A DNA stretch of 64,000 bases from Escallonia rubra (taxonomy: Eukaryota > Streptophyta > Magnoliopsida > Escalloniales > Escalloniaceae), in assembly GCA_033065855.1 (NCBI GenBank), contig JAVXUO010002851.1:124001-188000 (forward strand), written 5' to 3'. The notes under the pieces are model-generated. The model did not search any database and was not told where the DNA came from. It worked only from the letters and a program-made list of their open reading frames with translations. Each line of letters starts with the position of its first letter. Within the stretch, counting starts at the first letter, position 1. This document shows positions 23,930-35,299 of this stretch, piece by piece. Made by a program: the position numbers and the translations under genes.

Positions 23930-24304
23930 GATTCAAGATTCTAGCAATGACCAAATCCAAAATGGTGCAATTGGAACTGGAACTCTCGCAAATTTGGTGG
24001 GGATTCTTCAGAGAATAGGAGGGTAAATAGGTGATAGTACAAGCAAGAAAAACCCAGTTAAGAAATAGGCGTTTCTTGATTCGGGTCTCCTAACAATGGA
24101 TAAAAAGGAAGATCTATGGGGGTGAAGAAAGAGTATAGAAAGGAAGATCTATTCTCTTTCATGGTGATTACGGTGGGTGAACAAAGGATAGGAAGAGAGA
24201 GAGAGAGACAGAGAGAGAAGTTGCAGATAGAGCAGGGGCATGGCAAAAATTGGGGGGACATGATTTGTATTCTCTGACAGAGAGAATAGAGAGAGCCAAA
24301 AAAG

Positions 24305-24331
24305 GTGAAAACACCCTCAGGGTGTTTTCAC
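24305..24331. other. Perfect 13-bp-arm hairpin
   Basis: GTGAAAACACCCT, one C, then AGGGTGTTTTCAC form a perfect stem with a one-base loop. The hairpin lies inside the right arm of the 23296-24458 element. Its function is unknown. Confidence 0.8.
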
Positions 24332-24458
24332 ATTTTTCACTACTGTTTCGAAAAAGCATCCAAAACGAATACAAAAAAAGATAAAAATACACAAAAAATG
24401 TATCTTTTTCATCATCATTACAAAAAACGAAAAACAAATACTCTAAACGTACGGGGCC

Positions 24459-27190
24459 GTATTTCCTCATCAAAAATTGCAGAGCTTTAGACAACACTTT
24501 TCAAAAATTATATAACACGAGAATCCTGATTTTTTGAAAGAAAGTAGCACTAGAACCATTTCTCAACCTCTTGAGGCCGGTCTATTTCGCCGTTTAAACC
24601 ATCAAATGCATGGTCGCGATGATATTTGTAATCCAATTGATGATCATACTTTGTGTAATTGTCACGAGTCTGTTTTGTTCGTTGTTGGAGAGTTCATGTC
24701 AAGTGTAATCATGATTATCTTTCGATGTGCTTGATTCAATCTATAGCTGTTGTAATGCATTTAACATTTATGAAAATGACCGACGTCAATACACATTACG
24801 TTGAGTACTGTGATATGGTTCAGTCCACGACAACCCTTTTTTTGTTTTGGCACTTTTTTTGAAAAGTTGGGTACTACATTGTTTGTAACATGAAATATAA
24901 GATATAACAAGTAACGTAAGGTTTTCCAAGCAAACACTGCAGTACAATTGTGGAGGCACTAGACTTTAATGTGCTAACTGTAATTTACAAAAACAGATCA
25001 ATAATTAATAAGGTACTAATTTTCATTACAGGGTTAGGCTTAAAGTGAAAAAAAAAACAAAAAACAACACCTGTAGGAAAGGAATGAAGGTGACCCTCTT
25101 GAGTTTGTGTGAAAGTACGTTATAATGACCCTTACAATTAAACAGTGAACCAAAAATTATTTTTATAATTAGGAAGCTAATCACGTCCGTAATGAGATAA
25201 ACCAAACGGACTCTTATGCTCTGCACGTGCCAAGTTTCCTACTTCCTACATCCACCCTCGCGGCCATACTCTAACTCTACGATGACTCGGAAAAGAAAGA
25301 AAATGATGTATTACTTTAAATGGTAAACGGGTCTAGTCTATTATTCATGTGAGAGAGTATGAAGTGAGAATACTATTTTCCAAAAGATAAATATGTACAT
25401 AGAAACAATCAATTTGAAAAGTGAATGTAAATGGGATAAACTTTGGTTGCAACATAAGCTACAACACCACATATGGTGATAATTATTTGTGTCTAAATAT
25501 GTTTAGTGATATTTTTTAGGATAGCTTTAGCAGAAAAATCTATCAGCAGTTTATACTGTCAGTAAGTAAATGACCCTAGTCATATTCAACGATCATTAGT
25601 TCTCGTTATACAGAAGCGCGTTGTAGCCGAAATAATGACCAAACTTTTTCCATGTCAATTAATGAACATTCATATACTCCTCGAATAATGCCAATGCAGA
25701 TTAACCAGTGAATTCATAATTTGTTATCTTTTACATATTTATACGTGTTTCGTACTGTTTACTTGTGAAACGCTCTGGCACGTGCCCTTAGACTCTGGAG
25801 GCTGATTTGTGAATAATTAAAAGTGCATGTGGGCGTGCCAGGTCGTGACAGAACCATGTGTAAACACAACTCTCAAATAAATTAAATGGTCTGGCATTTT
25901 GGGTGACTTCTTTCAAAATGATCTATGAGGACCTATGATTATCCTCAGAGTTCTTTTGGCCTAATACCTAGGACTTTTTCAGTGCTATTTTAGGCGCTGC
26001 TACTCCCACCTAATCTACTCTTACTCCTAATCTAATCAAGTGTATAAATTCATTGTTCAACATAGGCAGTTTAGCTTTATGGTGTTTGCAATGGTCAACT
26101 ATTTTAATTAAGATGATAACATTTTTAGAGTACAAAAGCTTCAATTCAAAGACTGAATATACTTTGGTGACTGTTTAAATGAGTTAAACAGTGATTTAGT
26201 GAACCTAAGATAGATCTGGTTACTTGGGGTAAACCAAGGTATGCTAACGTAAACTAAGAACTAGTTCGTATATGTTGCTAAAGACGACTAATTAGTACAA
26301 CTAGCTTTTAATCATTAGCCTTAGGTCAATTCAATATATAGTTGCCACGTGTCCAAGTGTGCCTGCTTTATCCTTCGGTTCATCCAAAGCTTCCTTGATT
26401 TGATATGACATTGCCACATGTTAATACCAGATAAGGCATCAATTTACCTTCTTATCTAAATTTTCATTCAGCCTTCGCCATTTTTTTTCTTTCGGCTCTT
26501 CCCATGGCAACATGTTGGACGGTTAAAACATTATGCTTTGTGCGAGTGAGTCACGTGTCCTTCTTTAACTTGGGACTCACCATATGTCGTTTAACCATTA
26601 TTGCCCTTCATTTGACAATTTGATAGACAATCACCAATTTGCTCTAGGATGAATCAGCATTAAGGAAAGGCTTGTCTTTAGACCGATCCCTAACTCTTTG
26701 TTGAAGTGGTGCCTTGAGACGAATCAGCCTTGCTAGGTTGAATCGCCACACTTTTACTTGGTGTAAACACCTAGAGATTATCAGCAATGTGAACTTTCTA
26801 TTTGGAGCCAAAGAAAAAATGCCAAGACAGAGGGCAATGCTGGGGGATGGAACTTTTACATTTTACAATGAGTTACTGAAGCTTTGTTTATCACAAATGA
26901 CTAAAATGAGAGAAGGACTGGAAGAAATAATTGTCATGGGGCTGCATACGACCCAGAATCTATGGTGCTTGATATTCGGCCAGTGACAGTCCAATCAATC
27001 AAATGTCTATTAATAGCAGCCTAGCCTTTTTCCGGGTACGTTGCTAAAAGTTCATAGGTGCAATTCTTTTAGCACTGTAAGCAATAAAGTGTTATTTGAC
27101 TGATTATCTATATTACGTATAAAAGTGTGGGTGCTTGAAAATTATTTTTTGGACTACAATACCCTTCTTATATTTAAAAATCACTCATTT
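24459..27190. other. AT-rich intergenic DNA without recognisable gene
   Basis: Short frames such as 26714-26986 show no family motif. The stretch starting about 27107 (TCTATATTACGTATAAAAGT) looks faintly like a Helitron 5' end. No matching 3' hairpin plus CTRR end was found. Confidence 0.35.
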
Positions 27191-27196
27191 TCCATC

Positions 27197-27387
27197 CAAA
27201 TATAATTAACATGCCTTGAATCTAATTTGTCTAACAAATCTATCTTTTCTACTATTCATAAATGCTACAATTAATACTAGGTGTCTCTTTTTTTATAAAT
27301 CTTATCAACAAATGTAATTAACTTTCCTTGAATCTAGATTCTTCTAGCAAATATATCTTTTTTACTATTCATAAATGCTACCATTAA
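27197..27387. repeat. Two-copy tandem repeat, about 112-bp offset
   Basis: 'aaatataattaacatgcctt ... actattcataaatgctac' at 27197-27270 recurs at 27309-27383 with scattered changes. It is non-coding. Confidence 0.65.
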
Positions 27388-29940
27388 GTAAAAAAAAGAA
27401 AAAGTATGTTGACGTTTTATATAGATTAGGACATGCAAGACCTTGATGATGATAACATCTTATGACATAAGTAGGGCATTTAACTTTTCTCAAATGACGA
27501 TTAGATTGTAATGATTTTCTATAAAGATAGATCAATAGTACTCTTATGTTCTTTTATGAATAATTGATTCAGCCTTTTACATTGGCAATAAAAATTTGAT
27601 AATATGGTTCAATAAACAAATTAAGATTAAAACTAGACATGATTGATCTTTTCTTTCAACTTTCCTCTTTAGCTTTAAGACATGATATTGTACTTATGCC
27701 TAATTTGTGGGTGTGTGTGTGTGTGTTATATCTATATATGTTGTAATATTGTATATCTTAGGTCTGACCATGTAAATGTTAGTAATTCTCTAAACCAGAC
27801 TTCAAAACATTTGAACAACTTAACGTTTCTTTTCTTACTTTGATTGTTATGGAGTAGTCTCATTGTCTTCATATTTAGTAATAGTTGTGGCTATGATTGA
27901 AAATAAAGTTCTGGATTATTATGTCCTAATAAAATCTAGAAACTACTAATTTCACGTTACTTATTGATTAAGTATCGGCACAACCTTCTAATTAAAGGTG
28001 ACTCCACCTCTTCCACTCCTCTAAAATTTGAATCTTAAAAATATAGGTTAATCCAGATTACTACCATTCCTTTTATATAGGCATCCCATGGTGTGTTGAT
28101 GAATACTTGGAAGCACATTCTGCCTTCGTTACAAGAAAATAACACATTCTGCTTTTTGCTGTAATAAGTTATTATGATTTCACTTTTTATTTATCCGCTA
28201 CCATTAGCTGCTTAGATAATCTCCAACTAGATACTATATAAATGGACGATTTTGTGTCTTTGCAATTAGAAATTAACTTTACAATAAGACCTTTTTTTTT
28301 TCTCTATACCATTTTTAATGTTGACAAAACAAGAAGAGAACGAATTAAATTGATTTCAGCAGTGCAAGTCATTGTTTTTTTTTTCTATTTAGTTGTTTTA
28401 TCTTTTGGTGTTGCATTTTTCTGTAACCACACATTACATTTACCACCATACGAGCAAGGGATTAGAGGATTCATCACTTGTCGATAATGGGTAACAAGAG
28501 CAGTTAGAAGAATACCACTAAAGCGCTCTAGGCGACAAAACATTATAGTAATGGGATTGGAAGCATGAATGATGTTTAGCGCATAATCCTTTTTTTTAAC
28601 AAGAGAATCCCTAATAACAATACTAACTCTAGAAAGTTATTGTGTATTTACAAATAGATAAGCACTTTTTTATATATTTTTGGCTCAGAAGTTACTAACC
28701 TTTCGTTCCAACTTTATTAAAAAGTACATGTGTTAGATACTAATCTTATAGTAACATCTTTCTCAAATTAAATATGAAAAATATTTTATGAAATAAGGTA
28801 ATTAAGGACGATTGTGATAAATTTACAACAACAATTGTTTTTGAAAAACCACGTCTATAAAGATGATGACATAAAGATAAATATTAAATTGGTGAAAGTT
28901 AAACTTTATACCTTTAACTATAGACTAAGTGCACCAATTTAAAGTTATAATACCGTACAAAGCCGGTTTAACTGCTTCGCCCAACTACTCCTTTTTTCCG
29001 AAAATATTTTTAACTTTAAAAGATTGACGAGTAAGACCATCATAGGGATATGGGATATCATTGGGACGTTCTATAAAAGTTGTGTCAGATGAAGGTGGTT
29101 GGGAGACTATTAACATTCTTTAGATGGATATGACATTTTTAGAATAATCCTTATGCATATACATATCAATTTCAACTTTCACTATTGACTTCAATTGAAT
29201 TACCATGTATATTTGAACAATAAAAAATTGATTGTCATAGTTTAGAGAATACACGAGTTATAACTTTTTTATACCATAATTTTATTCTGTCACATGTTAA
29301 TATTTATGTGCATCCTGCTAGTTAAGAGTGAAGTATGCGGATGACCACTAGACTTTATCCTCAATGTCAATTTAGTCATTGAACTCAAAGTTGTGTCAAA
29401 ATAATCATTGAACTTATAAATTGACCTAATCGGTTCCTTTAGTGAGCAGTTGTGAATACTTTGCCTGTTAATTGATCATATGTCTCGGACATGGCCCTTA
29501 AATCATGGAACAAATCATCAAACAAAAGATTGAGCACCATTCGTTATTATTATTTTTTCCTCTTTCCTTCCTCATCCCACCAAAAGTAGAGCTCCGAACT
29601 TCGTAACACATTGACCATTAAGGATCCTCCACCACCGCCACACAATCAACGTAGTGCATTAGCATACCGGCAATCAGCAAAGAAAACCAATCCCTGATCG
29701 TTGATCCAAGCACAATTAAACACAATTTTCAAAATAGGCCACAGATCGAAGCATCTTCGGTGTTCCCAGTTGTTCCTGGTTGCATCGATCTGATGGTTTA
29801 ATAGTAAGTTATGGTGATGGTGTAGCTATTTGTGGTGACTATGGTGGTATGATCACAGATGATTTAGTTTTATGATGGTGATAGTGTTTGCAGTCGATTG
29901 CAAATCCACAATCAATTTGTAGGCAAAACGCTACAATTGA
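27388..29940. other. AT-rich intergenic DNA
   Basis: No gene is seen. The 29340-29460 stretch ('aatttagtcattgaactcaa', 'aataatcattgaacttat') is a common type of plant dispersed repeat. A frame at 28242-28487 has hydrophobic segments but no family resemblance. Confidence 0.35.
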
Positions 29941-29942
29941 TT

Positions 29943-29945
<3 letters not shown>

Positions 29946-29988
<43 letters not shown>
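29946..29988. repeat. (TA)n microsatellite abutting the MULE
   Basis: About 21 TA units lie directly against the left end of the central element. A shorter ATATATATATA tract lies just beyond its right end (about 42563-42573). The element may have inserted in a TA tract that later expanded on the left. Confidence 0.9.
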
Positions 29989-29991
<3 letters not shown>

Positions 29992-30012
29992 CCGGTGGAT
30001 AATATCCACCGG
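29992..30012. repeat. Left terminal 21-nt palindrome of the MULE
   Basis: Arms CCGGTGGATA and TATCCACCGG enclose one A. The identical palindrome occurs at 42524-42544. It is followed inward by GACCGCA..TGCGGTTT (30012-30035), a second stem matching the hairpin family of the right arm. Confidence 0.95.
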
Positions 30013-30102
30013 ACCGCACATAGGGGGTGCGGTTTGCACGTTTAATTTTTTTTTACACCCACCCATCCACCCCACCCACCGGCATGCGGTCCCCTTCCTG
30101 GC

Positions 30103-30249
30103 TGCCATGTGGCAGCCAGCGGTCCCCCTTCCTGGCTGCCACGTGGCAGCCAGCGGTCCCTAGTCCCCTTCCCTCCTGCCACGTGGCAGGGGTCCCCTTC
30201 CCTGCCTGCCACGTGGCAGGGGTCCCCCTTCCCTGCCTGCCACGTGGCA
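30103..30249. promoter_or_regulatory. Array of five palindromic G-box motifs
   Basis: The 12-mer palindrome TGCCACGTGGCA occurs at 30137-30148, 30177-30188, 30207-30218 and 30238-30249. A one-base variant (TGCCATGTGGCA) lies at 30103-30114. Spacing is 34, 40, 30 and 31 bp, in a 'ggtccccttccctgcc' background. CACGTG is the plant G-box bound by bZIP and bHLH factors. The array ends about 138 bp upstream of the TATA box at 30387, so it is placed to regulate the transposase promoter. Confidence 0.85.
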
Positions 30250-30386
30250 CCCCCCTCCGGTCCCCCCCCCCAAAATCCGGGTCACCATTTTGTAGGCCCC
30301 CCCCCCACTTTGCTGCCCCCCTCCCCCGTGCCCCATTCCCCCGTCCTTTTTCCAACGTTTCTCTGCTTCTCCCTCATTTTTTCCTC

Positions 30387-30394
30387 TTTATAAA
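30387..30394 (+). promoter_or_regulatory. TATA box of the transposase gene
   Basis: TTTATAAA in the context CCTCTTTATAAACCCTTC. The transcript would start about 30 bp downstream, then run through a C/T-rich leader to a splice donor at 30532. The same CTCTTTATAA context occurs on the minus strand at 41755-41748 for the other gene. Confidence 0.7.
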
Positions 30395-30531
30395 CCCTTC
30401 TCTCCGAACCATTTCTTCCACTCCCCATCATCTTTACCAACACACACTTCATACTCCATATCTCACTTACAAAAAAATTTATGCTAGAAGATCGGTGGAT
30501 TTTTCTTGAGCAATATATCAAGTTAAAACAA

Positions 30532-32113
30532 GTAAGTATTTTGAATTTTCTTATAATTCAATGTTAATTTCAAATTGTTCTTACCAATGATTTGTTTAAA
30601 TTGTGTTTAGCTTAAATTGTGTTTAGCTTAAATTGTTCTTACCATAGTCTAAAATTCATGTTTTTTGAGAGTTTGAAATTAGGGATTGAACTAGCGCTTA
30701 TTGGCGAATATTCATTCGAAGTAAAAAAATAGTCATTTTTTTAGGACGTCAAAATTTGGATTTTTCACGAATTTATAAAAAATATCTAGAGCTAGATTTC
30801 GGCAAAGTACAAAAAAGAGACCCTAGTTATTTTTAAAATATGTATATCAAGAAAACATTTCAGATTTTTCCCTGGACTGGAAAGGGGTCAACTAATACGG
30901 GGAACCTTGTAACTTCGCAGTATAATTTAAAATATCAAACTAGCTTGATTTCGCGCGAAACTTTTATGAGAACCCTAGGATGTTGGGAAGTTCCGTTTCC
31001 CCAGAATTTGCACCATTCCGATGTTGTTAGCTATTTTTTGGCCGAACAGGCTTTTAAGCGCTCGATCCGGACACCGGTTCGGAATTTTTGGGCGAAACTT
31101 TTGTAAAATACTTTTTAGATCAAGAATGAATTCATGAAGCTTAAAATAGCATTTCAAAGCACTTTTGAGATTTTCCGATGCCAGGGGCATTTCGGTAATT
31201 TGCCACCCCGATAGGGGTATTTTGGTAATTCTACACTGTTAAATTTTTGCAACGACTATAATTAACAGAAAGTTAAGTCAAACACCTGAAAGTTGCGCGA
31301 AAATATAGCATGACAAAGTTGCGCGACAATATAGCATGATATTGAACCCCCGGGGGTGTTTCGGTAATTTGCCGCCCATCGGGGGCATTTCGGTAATTTT
31401 CCTGTCAATATTTTTCGAATGGCCTTTAGTTTGGGAATGGGTGTAAGACACCCGAAAAGTTATTTTAAAGTTGTTCTGAGATGTTTCCATAGGCTGGAAA
31501 GGGGTCAACTGATACGGGGAACCTTGTAACTTTGCAATGTAATTTAAAATATCTCGCTAGCGCGATTTCGCGCGAAACTTTTATGAGAACCCTAGGATGT
31601 TGGGAAGTTCCGTTTCCCCGGAATTTGCGCCATTCCGATGTCGTTAGCTATTTTTTGGCCGAACAGGCTTTTAAGCGCTCGATCCGGACACCGGTTCGGA
31701 ATTTTTGGGCGAAACTTTTGTAAAATACTTTTTAGATTAAGAATGAATTCATGAAGCTTAAAATAGCATTTCAAAGCACTTTTGAGATTTTCCGATGCCA
31801 GGGGGCATTTCGGTAATTTGCCACCCCGATAGGGGTGTTTTGGTAATTCTACAATGTTATGTTTTCCAAACGACTTTTTTGTCCAGAAACCTAAGTAAAA
31901 CACCTGAAAGGCTGTTTTGAAGCTGATTTGGGGTTCGGAGTGGGTGATAATGAACCCCCGGGGGCATTTCGGTTATTTGCCGCTCATCGGGGGTATTTTG
32001 ATAATTTTCCTGTCAAAAGTTTCCACACAACTGCAGGAAATAATTTTTATACATATTTTATTTAATTCTATGACTTGTTGAGAATGATATAATTTTTATT
32101 TTTTATATTTCAG
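30532..32113 (+). other. Predicted 5'UTR intron of the transposase gene
   Basis: The donor CAA|GTAAGT (30532) and the acceptor TTTATATTTCAG (ending 32113) enclose 1.58 kb, with the start codon 7 bases after the acceptor. The intron contains two copies, offset about 617 bp (from about 30874 and 31491), of a module. It includes 'ctggaaaggggtcaact', 'gagaaccctaggatgttggg', 'gatccggacaccggttcgga' and 'catttcggtaatttgccacc'. The same module lies inverted in the right arm. Confidence 0.65.
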
Positions 32114-32120
32114 TATAAAT

Positions 32121-34413
32121 ATGGATGCAACTGGAGGAAATATTTTTTGTGAAGATTCTGATCCACCTTACTTGGGTCAAGTTTATCAAACACTGGACGA
32201 AGTTGAAGCATACTATAGAGCATATTCGAAAACGATAGGTTTCGATATTAGAATTAAGACGACTAGAAAACGGGCCAATACAGATCAAATTGGTGCAAGA
32301 CTATTTGAGTGTCATAGAGGAGCACCGCATGTACCCCCGGTTGTTCGGATCAGTGACGAAGGGCCATCAAGACAAAGAAGACGGGACACATTTCCGGGTA
32401 CCGGCTGCAAGGCCCATGTGTATGCAGTACACCGGAAAAATGAAAACCATTGGGTTGTGACGGGAGTGGAGTTGAGCCATAACCATCAGTTGATGACCCC
32501 TAGTAAGATTGGTCAAATTCATCAGCACCGAGAAATAAGCGCGGCACACAGAGAACTGATATTTACAATGGCCGAGGCTAAAGTTCAACCTTCTAAAATG
32601 ATGGGGGTTTTCTCAAGCCAGGCTGGGGGGGATTGACAAGTTGAGCTTCAACGAAGTTGACCTCCGAAATGAAATTCGTGCTCAGAGGATAGAGTCTTCC
32701 TGTAGGAGTGATTCTCAAGCTACACTTGATATCTTTAGGCGCCTTCAGAGTGAGAATTCTGGCTTTTTCTATTGTCTCCAACTGGATGACGAGAACCGCA
32801 TTACTAATATATTTTGGTCGGATGCCCGTTCTAAAGCTGCTTACCAAAATTTTGGCGATGTTGTGACGTTTGACACCACATACCGCACAAATAAGTACTC
32901 TATGACTTTTGCGCCGTTCACCGGGATGAACCACCACTATCAGTCAATCTTGTTTGGCTTTGCCCTGCTTAGGGATGAGACGGAGGAGTCATTTACGTGG
33001 TTATTTGAAACGTGGCTTGAAGCAATGTATCATATTCCTCCAAAGACCATCATCACCGACCAAGATCTTGCAATGAAAAATGCAATCGCTAAGGTCCTTC
33101 CAGATACTCACCACGGCTTGTGCACATGGCACGTAAGCAACAAATATCCCGAACGGCTTCACAATGTATATGCAAACCATCCGACATTTAAGAGTGACTT
33201 TAATACATGTGTGAAGAAATCGTTGACGGTAGACGTGTTCGAGGAGAGGTGGGCCAAGTTAATGGATGACTACTATTTGCACAGTCATGAATGGCTGCAA
33301 GCGTTGTATGAGATCAGGACACAGTGGATCGGTGCCTACACCAAAAAAAATTTTGCAGCCGGAATGACTACGACCTCGAGAAGCGAAGGTATGAATTCAT
33401 TCTTTGATGGGTACGTACGCTCTTCTTCAAGTTTACGAGATTTCGTACTAGAGATGCAGAAAGCCCTTGACAGGCAATTTCACCTTGAGGGGGAAGCCGA
33501 CGCGGCTACAGTTTACAGAGAAAGACAAATATTAGTTTTTTCACCTTTGGAGGCTCATGCGGCTCAAGTCTATACCAAGGAAATGTTTAGACAGTTTCAG
33601 GATGAACTACTAAAGTCGAATCAATATGGCATGGCAAAGTTGCACGAGTATTCCACCAGGGAGGTCAAGGTTTATGCTTTGACAAATGTGACGAATTTCG
33701 CGAATCCGTGCTCTTCGTCGGCTCCGAGGAACAGAAGACATTTTACCGTAGCAGTTTGTATGGACACCGGGCTTGTTAATTGCAACTGTCAACTGTTTGA
33801 GCATAAAGGTATACTCTGTCGACACGCTTTGAGGTATTTTAGCGCCAAGAATGCTCGTGAAATCCCTCCAGAGTATATCTTGGATCGGTGGACGAAGGAA
33901 GCCAATAGAGTCCACGGTCACATTCCTTACGTGCCCAATGTTTCAGTCGATTTCGAGCAATCTCAGACGCTGCGATATAATCACCTTTGTAACATCATGC
34001 ACGGTTTATCAATGGATGCATCGTCAACATTTGATGGGTACATGTATCAAGTTGAAGCAGCCGCACGGGATAAGGCTAAGCATGCACAGTTTAGGATGGC
34101 ATTACCAGAAAGCCGGGACCCTCGGACGACTCCAGCCGGTAGATTCAATCGAGCTTCACAGCCAGTCATTGACAGCACTAGCCTGCAAGGTGAGGAGGAT
34201 GACATTTTTTATCCAATTATTTCTCAAACAAAAGGGCGAAAACGAGCAATACGTATGAAGAATCCGATTGAAGAAGCAACGGGTCAAAAAAAATTACGAA
34301 AGTGTGCGTTGTGTAATAAGATGACTGACCATGACAAGAGAAATCATTATAAAGTGCTAGGTATCGAACCTGGCCGTGTGGTCGAGGAGGACGATGATGA
34401 GGAAGAGTGTTAG
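32121..34413 (+). pseudogene. FAR1-type MULE transposase, one frameshift
   Basis: The first frame (ATG 32121 to TGA 32636, 171 aa) has a FAR1-like N-terminal zinc-cluster domain: 'VEAYYRAYSKTIGFDIRIK', a Cys at 'FECHRG', 'GCKAHVYAV' and 'HNHQL'. The second frame (32641-34413, 590 codons) has the MULE DDE core. Counting from 32641: Asp78 in TFDTTYRTN, Asp140 in IITDQDLAM, Glu249 in SRSEGMNSFF. A SWIM zinc finger follows (Cys381, Cys383, Cys393, His395 in CNCQLFEHKGILCRHAL). The C-terminal CALCNKMTDHDKRNH looks like a zinc knuckle. A run of seven G (32625-32631) breaks the join; with six the reading continues 'QAGGIDKLSFNEVDLRN'. This is either a real 1-base insertion or a homopolymer error. 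It is related to FAR1/FHY3 and Jittery-type MULE transposases. All catalytic residues persist. Confidence 0.9.
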
Positions 34414-34530
34414 GATTAATGTTTCAGTTGTATAAATTGACCTTTTATAATGTTTATATTTGTGATTTGGGTTGTGAAATCTTTAATTTGTGATTTGCTT
34501 TGTGGATTATTGATACTTTTGGATGGGCCT

Positions 34531-35210
34531 ATTCGGGCACACTTTACGGCCCAATGCTTAGCTTGCGCAAAAAGTTGTAATTTTTTTTGTCACTTTTTTT
34601 TCGCTCATTGCACCTCAGGCACGCTAGTTAGCCCATTTCTATGAATTTCGGCGAAAAACGAGACAAATTATTTTTTGGGTTTTCCTACGACGCCCCTATT
34701 CGCGCACACTTTAGGCCCCAGTTCTTAGCTTGCGAAAAATGTTGAAATTTTTTTTGTCAGTTTTTTCCCGCTCAAAGCACCTCAGGCACGCTAGTTAGCC
34801 CATTTCTATGAATTTCGGCGAAAAACGAGACAAATTATTTTTTGGGTTTTCCTACGACGCCCCTATTCGCGCACACTTTAGGGCCCAGTTCTTAGCTTGC
34901 GAAAAAAGTTGTAATTTTTTTTGTCACTTTTTTTTCGCTCATTGCACCTCAGGCACGCTAGTTAGCCCATTTCTATGAATTTCGGCGAAAAACGAGACAA
35001 ATTATTTTTTGGGTTTTCCTACGACGTCCCTATTCGCGCACACTTTAGGCCCCAGTTCTTAGCTTGCGAAAAATGTTGTAATTTTTTTTGTCAGTTTTTT
35101 CCCGCTCAAAGCACCTCATGCACGCCACGTAGCCCATTTCTATGAATTTTGGCGAAAATACCAGACACGTAATTTTTTCTAATGCGTCATATGAAATGTA
35201 TATTCGCGCA
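34531..35210. repeat. 167-bp tandem array between the convergent genes
   Basis: Starts of the unit (ATTCGSGCACACTTTA) fall at 34531, 34698, 34865, 35032 and 35202, so the period is 167 bp (170 for the last). The middle copies are nearly identical; the first and last are diverged. Each carries 'cttagcttgcgaaaaa', a T8 run, 'cacctcaggcacgctagtta' and 'aatttcggcgaaaaacgaga'. The array separates the 3' ends of the transposase (+) and the PMD-C48 gene (-). It could serve as a shared 3' terminator region. Confidence 0.95.
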
Positions 35211-35299
35211 CATTTTAGCGCCAAATTCATAGCATGCGAAAAATTATGTACATTTCTTTTTTGTGTTATGTTTTGTAACATCATTGCACCTTAGCCACG

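Larger units (their letters stand above)
23296..24458. mobile_element. Candidate Pack-type TIR element carrying a host gene piece
   Basis: The left end GGCCCGTACGCTTACAG and the inverse of the right end (GGCCCCGTACGTTTAGAG) match imperfectly. Both continue into T-rich arms with 'gtatttg', 'ttttcgttttt' and 'atcattttcatca'-like blocks. Between the arms lies a fragment of a folate-biopterin transporter gene (see 23672-23929). Target duplications are not evident, so the boundaries and superfamily remain uncertain. Confidence 0.5.

Noticed and set aside
27107-27420. Possible Helitron starting TCTATATTAC
   Set aside because: No CTRR-ending hairpin could be found downstream, and the start motif alone occurs by chance in AT-rich DNA.
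30027-30509. 160-codon frame with repeated Trp-Gln-Pro phrases left of the transposase
   Set aside because: It is created by the repeated G-box palindromes and C-rich spacer, spans the predicted TATA box and leader, and matches no family.
34531-35210. Possible CRISPR-like array
   Set aside because: The whole 167-bp unit repeats with no unique spacers, and the context is a plant genome. It is a simple tandem repeat.
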